NCBI GenBank assembly: GCA_033439295.1
Contig: JAVTLE010000017.1
Span: 62,001-126,000, forward strand
Reading direction: 5' to 3'
Source: Deuterostichococcus epilithicus
Lineage: Eukaryota > Chlorophyta > Trebouxiophyceae > Prasiolales > Stichococcaceae
DNA: 64,000 bases
This document shows, piece by piece, positions 12,301 to 24,300 of this stretch (position 1 is the stretch's first letter; each line of letters opens with the position of its first letter). A program made the translations under genes and the position numbers. Below the pieces are notes generated by a model, which ran no database searches, was not told the origin of the DNA, and saw only the letters and a list, made by a program, of their open reading frames with translations.

Positions 12301-15300
12301 GAACTCGACCTTGCTCTCTTTAGATGGTTAGCAGGTAGGGAGCAAGGGCGTTGGTCGTGTGGAGAAGTTGCTGTGCTAGCGGACGCGATGTGCTCGCAGC
12401 AGGCAGTGCAGCAGCCTCGAACAGGTGCAGGCGTCCTGGCTTACAGCGTCAGAGCACGCCAGAAGACCAACGATGGGCGCCGGCAGAAGCTGGCGCTGAA
12501 ATTATGGTGAAAATGCAGATGGGCAGGCTCCGGACTGGTCCGCTCTGGAGCCTGCTCCTCCATGCTTTCTTGCCACGGCCGCAGCGCCAGCGTGCACCAT
12601 ATCCCGTGATCCTCGTGTGTGCGCCAGCAACCACTGCAGGGCGCCGGGCGACACCCAACCGGGTCTCGCGGCGCATCTGTGCCAGCCGCTGCGCTTGGCG
12701 CTGCTGCTCAACAAAATTAATACTTCATACGAGTCACTGAGCAGCGCCCCTCTCTCACCCTTCAGGTGTGGGGCAACATCCGGCCGGAGTTTGCGGAGCA
12801 GCTGCGCCAGCCGCTGTGCCTGGCGCTGCTGCGCAACTGCACCAGCCCCTATGACGAGGCGTACAGGTTTGGTCAACTCTCACTATGCACAACAATACAT
12901 CTGTACGTCTGTCCTAATCATTGCAAAACGTATTGTCTGTATGTCCAGCATAGCAGCAAGACTTCTGATGGTTCATTTATTGCAGCCTGGCGGCGCGCCT
13001 GTTTGGCGGCCTGCTGCTGCAGCCGCGGCTGCGCACAGGGCTGAAGGCGGAGCTGGGGGCCTTCTACCCGCTGCTGCTGCTGCGGCCCATGGAGAACGAC
13101 AGGTGGGGTCACGACCTAGGGTGTTGCAGACACCAGTCCACGTCACCACTCCCTGAGCAAACGGTCAGCCGGTGTGATGTGACTAATGAAAGGCGTATTT
13201 GCACGATTCCAGATGCTACAGTGGATGCGCTGTGCAAGTTGGAGGTGGTTCTAGCAGACGGCAATTGGAACGAAACTGTCGAGATATCTGCACACGAAAG
13301 CGGGCTGCTGCTGTGCTGATTTCACCTGACGTTGCCGTTTGGCGCCGCAATGCTCGTTACGTCATGCCACTGCTGCTGGAGTTTCAAGCGGCTCGGGTGA
13401 AACTCGACGAGCATCTTGGCGCCATGGTGATATGGCAACAGTCATTGATGGCGACTCGGAATCAAGCACCAATTTTCGCACACCGTCGGTGTGTCATTCA
13501 CCATCAAGCCCACCCCTTCGCTGCAGGACGGACGTGAAGCGTCTGCTCAGCACAGTGGAGGGCTGGGCGCTTGAATCCGGTTTGCAGCCTTGACTGAACC
13601 AGCCAAGCCATTCGCCGCTGCCCACTCCTCAGAATCGGTCCTGTGATGCTGCAGGGTGGAGCCGGCGCAGCTGCGCAGCGCGCTGGAGGCGCTGGCGCGG
13701 CTCACGGCTGACCCGCAGCTCCTCGTCGACTTCTTCGTCAACTACGACTGCGACCTGCAGGCGTGTCTCTAGGGGTAGGGTTTAGGGTTCTTGCGGCACA
13801 CTGACACAGGACGTACCGGTGCTAGCGCCCCCTGCCACGGCGTAAGCGTGCGCACCTGCCCAAGGGCCAGTACGAGAGTACCACTCTGGTCACTCGGGCA
13901 GTCCTTCGGGGTGCCACTGAAATCACTCAATGGAGGCGAGGACCAAAGTGTCTGCACGCTCATCGGATTGCTTGCTGCTGAGCCCATGGTACTCCCCGCA
14001 TCCTGATGCATAGTCATGCGTCCTGGCGTCCAGGTGGCCGCCCTGATGGACGCACATTCGAATGGCGCCTGGCGCGAAGGCGTGGCGGGCAGCATCTGCG
14101 ACAGCACTTTGCTACACCTTCGATGCCCTTGTCATGTGTGTGTTGCATGATGACAGGCGGCAAACCTATTCGAGCGCACGGTCAAGGGGCTGGCGCGGTG
14201 CGTGGTGGCGGCGCCGGCGGTGGACGCGCGCGCGCTGGCGCAGAAGGCGCAGCTGGCGCTGCTCGTGTCGCTAGACGCCTGGGCAGGGCCGCTCAAGGTG
14301 ACGATCTTGAGCTTCAGATTGCGGCTTTTCTGACTTCCTGTCCTGCGTAAGGTTTTTTTGAGACATTTGCACGGTCTGGCGCAACCGCTGCTGCAGCCGC
14401 TGCTCGTCTCGGTGGACGCCTCCGCACCGCTCAATGTAAGGAGCCTCACACATCTGGTAGGGTGTACATGTAGCGTCCCCCAGCCTCGAAATGCCACAAC
14501 AAGGTCACACTGCCAAGGGACTGCTCCGCCCACTGTGTCCCCAATGCACATCCTGGTGGCGGCTGCGCTGCAAGCGGATGCGAAGCTCGACTGAGGCTGA
14601 AGGCATACTTTACAAGACGTTTGAACATGGCCAGCCCATGTGCGAATACCCCAGCATTGCCCGCGCTTTTGTCGCGCTGCACAGCAGCATCTGGCTCGGT
14701 AAATCTCCACGGCGCTCTGAACTGGAGTAACTGCTGGCGTGCAACTCTGGAGCAGTGCCCAGAGTTGTACGCCGGGTCGTTTCCCACTTTGACCAGCTGC
14801 GCGTTGCCTGTTCATCGGGTGCAACCTTTGCTGGGGACAGGCAGCTTCATGTCGTTCCTGCACGCAGCGCACACAAGAGAACAGGGTGCTGCAGTGTTGC
14901 CGCTGCTCTTGGCGCAGCCATGATGTCCTCCTGCAGCCGAGAGAGCAGACCAGCAGCTGTTAACAGGTTCGAGACTCAAGGCTCTAGTCTTCTAACCCCT
15001 CGGTAGCAGTACGCCCCCACACGTCCGCACCTCGCATTGGTTGCATTTCGACCAAGGTTGTAACACTTTGCCCGCAAGATGCACGACGCCAAGGGAGCCT
15101 ACAGGGAGTCTCCTGTGACCTGGAGGGAGGAAAGCGGAGGAGCAGTGAGCTAGCTGTGACCCCCAACCGCGAGGCGGACGTCTGTTCGCGAGGCAGCTTT
15201 TTCTGTGACGTCCAGGATGCGGCGCGTGACCTGGAGGGAGAGGAAGCCCAGTCGGACGAAGATTGTGCTAGCTGTGGTTCACAACCGAAAGGAGTTTCAT

Positions 15301-18300
15301 CTCATGAGGTAGGTTGTCTTTGAGTATACAGGATGCGGCGCGTGACCTGGAGGGCGAGGAAGCCCAGTCGGACGAGGAGTGGCCGGCGCCGGCGTCGCTG
15401 CGGCGGGCCAGCGCCGGCGCTGGCGCCAGCCCCACCGCCGGCGGCGGCGGCGGCCCCGGAGCGACGCCGGAGGAGGTCGCTCGCTTTGGCGCGGCCAAGG
15501 AGCGCAAGCACCTGCTGGCTGCCGGCATCGCTGCTTTCAACAGGTGATTTGCACTGAGACATTGAGACTTCGGAAAGATGGCGCATCGGAATGCCATGCT
15601 GGCATGTTGAGAGCCTGACAAGTAGGCACGCGACCACATGCTGGCAGCCGGCATTGCTGCTTTCAACAGGCGCTTGTTGGGTTGCACGGCATTGAGGGAA
15701 TCTGCGTTGGAGGTCATGCGAGCTGGCGTGTGCGACCCTGACAGGCAGGCGGGCGACTGCCTGCTGGCGAATGGCGCTGCTGCCTGCATGTATAAATTGT
15801 TGCATCGCCACCAAGAACACACCTCATATCTTCACGTTGCGGTAGCGCGCACAAAGATCCTGCCATGGCCAGCGGTTCTCGCTGGGGCGCGTACATTTCC
15901 CTGGGTGTATGAGTTGGAATCGCCCGTGGATGGTCTCCGCCTCGAAGACCCCCACCACGACCAGGTGCTCGCCGGGAAACTCGAAGCCAGCTGGGCTCTC
16001 TGACAGGCCCCAGCTGTCTTGGGTGCCACCTCCCAGGCAATCACCTGGAGGCCATTCCCACCCATTTGTGATTGGAGCTGCCTTTGTGTGCCTTTGGGTG
16101 TGCCACGCACCACAAGCACTGGCATGCCTCTGTCGAATGCCACCAGGCAGGGCGAAGAGTGGGGCGGCACCACCGTGTCGTTTGCCGTAGCAGTGCACGA
16201 TCTTCTGTTCGGCCACTCGCCCCCTTCGCCAAGCAGGAATGCGGGCAAGGGCGTGGTGGCAATGGCGGCAGCCGGCATTGTGGAGCGGTCTCCGGCGGCG
16301 CTGGCGGCGTTCCTGCGGGAGCACGAGGCGGAGCTCGACAAAATGCAGGCAAGACGTTTGCACGGATCTGAAATGATGAGCTGATGCACTGCAAGCGCAA
16401 AAGTGAGCAGGAGGGCCCCAGTTGCAGCGGTAAACACCCCTGCAGACTGGATCACATGTGCCTCTGCCTCTGCCTGAGCAACAATCCCAAACTTGCGAGG
16501 TCGATTTGCTATGATCAGCATGTCTCAGCAATGTGCAACACAGATGGGGGAATTCCTGGGCGGCCACGAAAAACTGGCGGTCGCGACCATGCACGCCTAC
16601 ATCGACCAGGAGGACTTCGCGGGGCTGGCCATCGACGGCGCGCTGCGCCAGTTGCTGCACGGCTTCCGCCTGCCGGGTGTGACGGCGGTCAAAACCTTAA
16701 ATATCTGATGTAGGATGATCCTGCCGGTGTCAAAGTTGTGCGCGGCAGCCCCAGGCCAGAGGCAGCAGGCTCTATGCCTGTGCTTTTACCTCAGCATTGT
16801 CTTTATATGATGGACGGGTGGGACAGGCAGGGTGGTGGCTGTCATTGGGTTGGTCCGGTGATTGGACCGAGACTTTGCACCACACACCTGCAAACCACAC
16901 TGGTCTTAACCCCCGCGGCTGTGGCGAATGAAGCCGGGTGCCCAGCGTGCAGCCTTCATATGGTGTCCTGCCGCGTAGAGGCTGCAATCGTTGCGGGGCC
17001 CCATATACAGCATCTCCCATGCTGCATGCGGCCATCGCATGATGCACCATCTACAGCGGCACCCTGCTCCATAGATGCCGCTTGTGTGCTGGATGCTGCT
17101 TTCTCACGCAGGCATGGGCGCAGATATGCAGACGACCCGGACGAGCATGAAGCAACCCTCAGACGAACAACAATAGGCGCCTGAGACTTTAGACAATGAT
17201 CTGTCGCAACCTGCAGGCGAGGCGCAGCAGATTGACCGCATCATGGAGAAGTTCGCCGAGCGGTTCTGCGACGCCAACCCGGCAGTGTTTTCCTCTGCGG
17301 ACGGGGCTTACCTGCTGGCTTTTGCGCTCATCATGCTCAACACCGATGCGCACAACCCCATGGCGGACGCCCATATGTCGAAGCAGGACTTCGTGGGCAT
17401 GTGCCAGGTCCAGCAGGCGAGTCGTCAACTGATCAGTCTTCGTAACATCGCAACCAATGTTAGTAACGAAGCGCTGCCAACAGGCACAACCGGCAGTAAG
17501 TCCACTCATGTTGCTGGAAGTTCTTCTGGGCCTGTGTTACGTTAGCAGGTGGGCCAGCAACAAAATCAGTGCTGTAATCATGCCCTGGGAGCAGTCGGGC
17601 TGCCTGCCAGCTTACTTTCGCGCGCCTGCCGGAAGTTGGCCGTGCACAGGCACGACGGCTTCGGTCGTGGTGTGCAGGACCTGCTCTTCTGGCAGTCAGC
17701 GTGCGTAGGCATGCAAGCAGCCTGTGCAGCAAGCAGTGCAGGTGTCATAGGGTCCCACGTGCATCTCCTCTATCTTCGCGGCCATGACATACATCATGCA
17801 GCACGGGAAGATGGCGGCAGTAGTCTGCTGTACCCACCATAAGCTGGTCCTGCCGGCATGCGTTGCATCCTGACAACTTGCCATGCTTTGCACAGAGGGT
17901 GGTGACAGTGAGTCAGCGCCCACACTGCCGACTGCCAAGCCGGAGGCAACTGGCAACAGACGAAAGCCTGCGTTTCAAGTATCACAACCAATCGCAGCTA
18001 AATCGAATCTTTCCAAACCCGTCCTCCGTTTACCCATGTTGCTGGGCGGGGACGGGGAGTTCCAGGCCATCCTGCCGGCTGCCGAGCTGGAGGCAACTGG
18101 CACAAGACTATCGCGTACAGTCCAAACAATGACGCAGACGAATTCGGCTTATGTTTCACCATCCGGCGCAGGGAGGGGACGGTGAATTCGAGGCCATCCT
18201 GCCGGCTGCAGAGCTGGAGGCACTGTATGACCGCATCCTGGCGGAGGAGCTGGTCGTCAAGGACTCTGGAGACGTCGTTGGTGGCGGCGGCGGCGGCAGC

Positions 18301-21300
18301 TCGGCGGCCCGACGCGGGCAGCACGGCGGCGCCCGCGGCCGTGCGCNGCTCAACGCGCGCCTGGCGGCGGCGCTGGGCCTCACCCAGCTGCTGCTGCCCT
18401 TCAGGCGAGTCGGACTGCGAAGTGGTTTAGGTGCAGTTATATCCTTTGGGGATTTTCCTCTTGTTCTTTTGGGAAACAATGCTGCTGTTTCACCGAGTCT
18501 GTCTATTGCATCTGACACTGCAGCGTCTAGCGGTCGCACCGCTTGCTTCAGCAACGTGTGCCTGCCATGTACAGTTCCGTCGTTTGCTGGCAGTCTGCCG
18601 GTGCAAAACGCGTTTCAGAGCTGCGAAATCTTACAGTGCATCCCCAAATACAACATCATTTGGCACGGTCAACACGTAACGGGCACTGTCTGCCTGTCGT
18701 AAGCGACAGGTAAGCTGTGGTGCATCTGCCACTGATGGGACTCGTGTTTCGACTAGCAGCTGTTCCATGCTGTTGACCGTCAGGCCGGAGCTCAAAGCCT
18801 GCCTCAGCCGTTTCACCTGTGGGTAGTCTATTGCAGCCTCTTGGAGTCTGAGCGGTTGCGGCAACAGGTGTGCACTCCTGCAGAGCCAGCGCGGCGTGGG
18901 ACAAACAGTACGGGGTGGGACGCGGAACTGCGGCAGTCGCTGACAGGCTGTGCAGACTACGCATGAGCTCTTCAGGATCAACTCGGTCCTCTAATCAGGG
19001 TGATTGCAATTTGAGTTAACCCTACAGGGCGGGCGCGGTGTGGGACAAGCAGCATGGAGTGGACGTGGAGCGGCGGCGGCTGCTGGAGGCGACCCGCGAG
19101 GCGGTCGCGCGGGGGCTGGCCGCCGGCAACCTGTGGCACACCGCCAGCCACGCCGAGCATGCGCGCCCAATGCTGCAGGTGCTGCGTGTTGAATCCCAAA
19201 CCCCGAGAACCCTGCTGCCGCCCGGAGGCTGAACACTGTTGTGATGTGCAGTGTCCTTACGCTCTTGCACGATCTGCTGACATCAACGAGACACGGAGGA
19301 ATGTCTTGTTGGGCCAGATTTACTGGCACTGTGCTGCTGCAATTGCTGCACTTGGCATGCAGCCTCCCAGCAGAAAGGCCTCTGAGGAGTGCTGCAGCTT
19401 AGGCGGCTCTGTCGTGGCAGCACTGTGCCGACTGCATGTGACATAATCAGGTCAACGACCGCTCCAGACAAGAACGCAAAGCTGGTGCACGTCCTGCTGT
19501 GCTAAGCGTTTTGGTGGCGCAGGTCTGCGGCACGACACCGCTGTGCAGCCGGCTTGAGGCAGTGGCAGCGGCGCCAACTGCAGCTGCCGCCAGCAGCTAC
19601 TCAGGCACAGCGACGAAACGGCCCGCGAGTTTTCTACTGGTGGAGGCGCCCTGTTGTGACGCCTCGGTTTTCGGCGACGCGCTGGCCTGCAGGTGTCGGC
19701 AGCGCTGGCCACGGCACCGGCGCATACTCCCACAACCTGCAATGTGCGCTAGGAGGCATTGAGCTGATCAAGCACCACGATGATGCAATGCAGGTCAGCG
19801 GCGAGGCGTTGCTGCGGGGCCTGCGGGCGGCGCTGGCGGCCGCTCCCGACGCCGCCGCTGCGGGCCCGGCGCTGGACGGCTACACACTCGCCGTCCGCCT
19901 GGCGGGCGTGTTGGGCCTGGACGCACTCGCAGAGGCCTGCGTTGACGGTAAGCTGTCAGTCCGCAGTGTGGTGTGCCATGGGGTCGCCGACCCGCTGTGC
20001 CGGACAGCTACGCAGACAGCTACACGCTGGCCGGATCAGGCAGGCGAGCGTGCTGAGACCTGGTCTGCTGGCCAAGGCCTCCATTAGCGGTGTGTTTGTG
20101 ACAGAGACATCTGTACGTCCGCTCTGCCGGCTCAGACACCCGTTGAACCACCACCTTGATGCAGCGCTGGCGCAGGCGGCATGCCGGCGCCAGCAACGCT
20201 CGGCTCGTCACTGGAAGCGTTTCGAGTGGTGGCGCTCAGCGCTCCGACCTCGTGGCAACGTCCCTTAACTGAAGTGCTATAAGCAGGTTTTGCTGCGAGG
20301 AGGTGCTGCTGTAACAAGGCAGTTTTGCGATGCACCGCCTCTCTTGCTTCCTGCAGCCCTGGCGGAGGCGGCGGGCGTGGCGGCGCCGGCGGCGCCGGGC
20401 TCGCCGGCGGAGGCGGTGCAGGTGGCGGCGCTGGGCGCACTGGTTGGCCTGGCGGGCGGTCCCGAAGCGGGCCTGCTGGGCAGCGGCTGGCCAGCGGTGC
20501 TGCGTACGCTGTCCGAGCTGCACGCGCTGCAGGTGTGTTCCCTACTTGGCTTGCAAAATACTACACTGTAAGAGTTGCTGAAAAAAGAGTTGCTGGAAAA
20601 ACATTTTGAAGGAGCAGGTAGTCGGTCGAAAAGAACCAAGTGCTGCAGGTGCAGCTGCGCCCAGTGGTGGAGACACAGCCCGTGTGCTGTGGGTTTGCCA
20701 GAAAGCACGTCATCCTGTGTGTGTGTGTGTTGCGACCTGTACGCAGCGGGGGCATTGGCCAAGACTGGAGGCGTCGTCTCGGAAAGGGCCGCAAAGTGGA
20801 TTTCAGGCCGCGCCACGGCTGCATGTGATGCGTGCTATCTAGCCATGCACATGCTCTTGTTGTGGGGCCGGCTCCGAGCTCGAAAGCCATGAACCAGCTG
20901 CGATAGCTTCCATGCTACTGTTGCACATCCTGGAGGCACGAATCTCAGGCTGACCAAGGTGCCAAGGTCGGAAGAGCGGGTGCAGCAACACTGCTCGATT
21001 GTTCTGCACCCGGGCAAGCAACCACCCTGCAAGCAGCGCGCATCGCTCGCAGACGCGCTCTTCACGCTGGACTTGCATGCGCAAGGCAAGCATGCAGATG
21101 GTCATTTGCTGCATGCCTTTGCGCGTCGCGTCCAGTGGTCTGGCACCTTGCGGCAATGCATGCCCGTGTCAACAACGTGTTGGCACAAGCCTGGGAGTGC
21201 CAGGCCATTCGAGGTGCACCCTGCTGTAACCCGTTCACTTCGATGAAACATTTGGGCGGTTTGACTAGATGCAAGACACACAATTGTGGGACACTGCTGG

Positions 21301-24300
21301 CAGGAGATATAACCCTCGGAAGCTTGCCGCTGAAAGGGTGCGCTACCAGGCGGCTGCGGGATTAGAAAAATCAAAATAATGAAAATTTAGTTTCCCTCCC
21401 GTTGCGAACCGCGAAAGTATGTCTTTTCGGAAATTGTGCATCCGCAGGGCACGCTGACAGAGCAGGCCGGCGCACGCGCCGCGGTGGCAGCTCAGGCGGC
21501 GGCGGCCGGCGGCGGCAGCACTGCCGGCAGCATCCTGACCACCATGTTTGGCCGCAACGGACCGCCAGTGGTGGCGGGGTATGCCGCCCCGCAGGCCGCT
21601 GCCGCAGCCGGCGCAGGCGACGAGCCGCAGGTATTTAAATATCTGTTTAGACATTCCCTTGACACTTTCCTTCATGTCCAGGAGGGTCATGTCTGAGAGG
21701 GCCATTCTGTGACCCTGGTCGCCTTTTCATGAGTTATATTACAGCGTCAATGACAGTTGCACCTGCAGCCTCGTTGAAGGGGCAGCATACATGCCATCGG
21801 GCGTGTTCTGCCACCGCGCAGTAGCTGCGGAGGATAATGTCACTGACCTTCTGCCGCCTGATGCAAGCAACTAGCCGTAGGATGCCGCAGTGTGCGCATC
21901 ACCTGGGGGTGCGCTTTTTGCGAGCACCTGTCAAGGTGCACTGCGGTTGCCTGCCCGCTGCACTCTGTGACAACCCAGCTGCGAGCACATGCCACAGCCG
22001 TCAGCCGGCGATGAAACAGCTGCAACGGCCTCGCCTGTGCAATGCAGCGGTGTCGCATGTCAGTTGCATGACAATTAGGTGGTACTCATACGTTTCCGTT
22101 TACAATCATACAGGCGGCGCAGCCGCCGGCGGTATCAGGCCCGGGCGCAGCACACGTGCTGTGGGCGGCAGGGCCGGGGGCGGCTGCGGTGGAGCGCGTG
22201 TTCGAGCGGTCAGCGCGGCTCAACGGCGACGCGGTTGTGGTCTTCATGCGCAGCCTGGCGGCCATCAGCCAGGAGGAGCTCGTTCCTGTCCTGCTCACTG
22301 ACAGGCCCAGGTGGGTTGTTCGCGTTAACTGGCTTCGAAGGGCCCTGGAAACGGAGTCTGCCCTGAGAGGTAGTTGTGGTCTGCCTGGGCAGGCAGCCTG
22401 GCGGCCATCAGCCAGGAGGAACTCGTTCCGGTGCTTCTTGCTGACGGACCCGGATGTGATGCTCGGGTCACTTGTCTCGAAAGCGCCTGGGAAAGAAGCT
22501 TCCCAGGGCAGGGCCGCAGTGGTCTTCATGCGCGGGCAGCCTGGCGGCTGTCAGCCAGGAGGCGCCTGGCCCTGCGCTGGTCACTGACAGGCCGAGGTGG
22601 ACCATAGGGTTGCAGATCGCCTCGGCAAGTGTTGTGGCCTCATGGGTGGACTTCGCACTGTGGAGCACTGTGGAGGGTTGGTAGCACGTTGACGGCATGA
22701 GCGTGCATGCTTTTGAAAGGCTGGTCCAAACAGACCCGGAAGCGCTGCTGCACAGCGTCAACTCGGATGGGCCAATCTCGCTGCCGGGAGGCGCGATACC
22801 AAGGAGCTTCTTGGCGCCTGTGATTTCCCTCAAAGGCGGCATGCTTTGGGGCTGGGTTTGCGGGGTTGAATGTGTGACCGGCCGCCAACTGAGCGAGCTC
22901 GGCGCCTGTTCTCCAGGCCCACTTTTGCCGACTGTTCCTCAGCTTAGCTGCGTTGACGCTTCCCATCCGGAACTGACATGGCTTCCAGCAAGTCGTCGAT
23001 GTGTCACATCTCTGTCAGATTATGATTTCGTTGCATGTGAGAGGCCATCAGGACGCCATGCTGCGCTCAATTCTTGAGCTGGCAGGCCAGCAGTGCGTAG
23101 CTGCGGCGGCCGCCGGCGTAGGCGATTCAAAGCCAGTACACGGCCACGGCTGCACCCCTGGCTGTGGTCACGACGCTGCCGCTCGCCTCTGCTGCCGCAG
23201 GCGTACCACACGGCGCGACTGGTGCAGCCCGCAGCGGCCAACCAGGGTGCCGCACAACCACCAGCTGGGCTCGCGAGCGATTCACTCTCGGCTGAAGAAG
23301 CTGACGCGGTCTCTGACTCTGCTGCCTGCCCCGCATGCTGCAGGACGTACTGCCTGGTGCGGCTGGTGCAGTGCGCGGCGGCCAACCTGGGGCGCATCCG
23401 CCTGGTGTGGGGCCGCCTGTGGGCTGTCGTTGCGCCACACCTCGTCTCCGCCGCCTGCGCCAGGTGCGGCGCATGAAAACCCTAGACTCACCCTGCCTGA
23501 CCTCTTCGGCAGTGGTCCAATCCACAAGTGGACACAGGGTGCGGCGGGACGACCTGAGATCGGCAGTGGTTTCCAAACTGCAGTGTTCAAGCTGTCGCAC
23601 CACACCCTGTGTCTGCGCCTGCGGCGGGTGCTGTTGGGGGCTGTGCTGGCCTGTACAAGCTCCATGCTCTGGCTGTTGTCGTCAGAGAGAGCCTCTGCCA
23701 TGTAGAAGGCCTCATGTGTGCTGCGGCACGTGTAGTGCACCACACCGCAGGTGGCACAGCGAGAATGCCCTTCACATCAGAGATGCCTGGGTGGCAACTC
23801 CTCATGCAGACAGTTTCGCCATTGCTTGCCGCAACGGCAACACTTTGTGCTGCTGCGGCGGAGCAGCTGACTGTCCAAGCCAGTCTGGAGATAGTCCTTG
23901 CTTACATCTGAACGCGTCCTCAAACTCTCATTCAAACCTGTTTCTGCGTCGCAGGGACGATGATATTGCGCTGCTGGCGGCAGAACAGCTGGGCGGCCTG
24001 GCCTCGCGGCTGCTGTCACGCGCCGAGCTCAGCCACTTCACACACCAGGTGCGACCAAAGTCAATGTAAATGCCTTCTGCCAGCTGCTATCTCCCGCCTC
24101 CTGCAAGCAGCCGATGCTTGGCTCGGTGTTGCGATACCCCACACCGCTGATGTGCAGAACACCCTGTAGTCGCATGGGCGCTCTCGGACACAGCGCAGAT
24201 CCAGCAGGGGGCTGTTGCCGGCAGACTGCTGTGCGCTTGTGTGCAGCCAGCTCCGAAACAGCAGCACCTTCTTGGTGGCTGCGGGATCCGATAGTGCTCA

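Noticed and set aside
14367-14441. Treating this open segment as a true BIG exon
   Set aside because: It duplicates the end of the preceding exon (same order of residues). Adding it would repeat that protein segment and is not required by phase.
15824-16660. 278-codon minus-strand open frame
   Set aside because: Antisense to BIG exons 16237-16348 and 16544-16676, whose Sec7 identity on the plus strand is clear.
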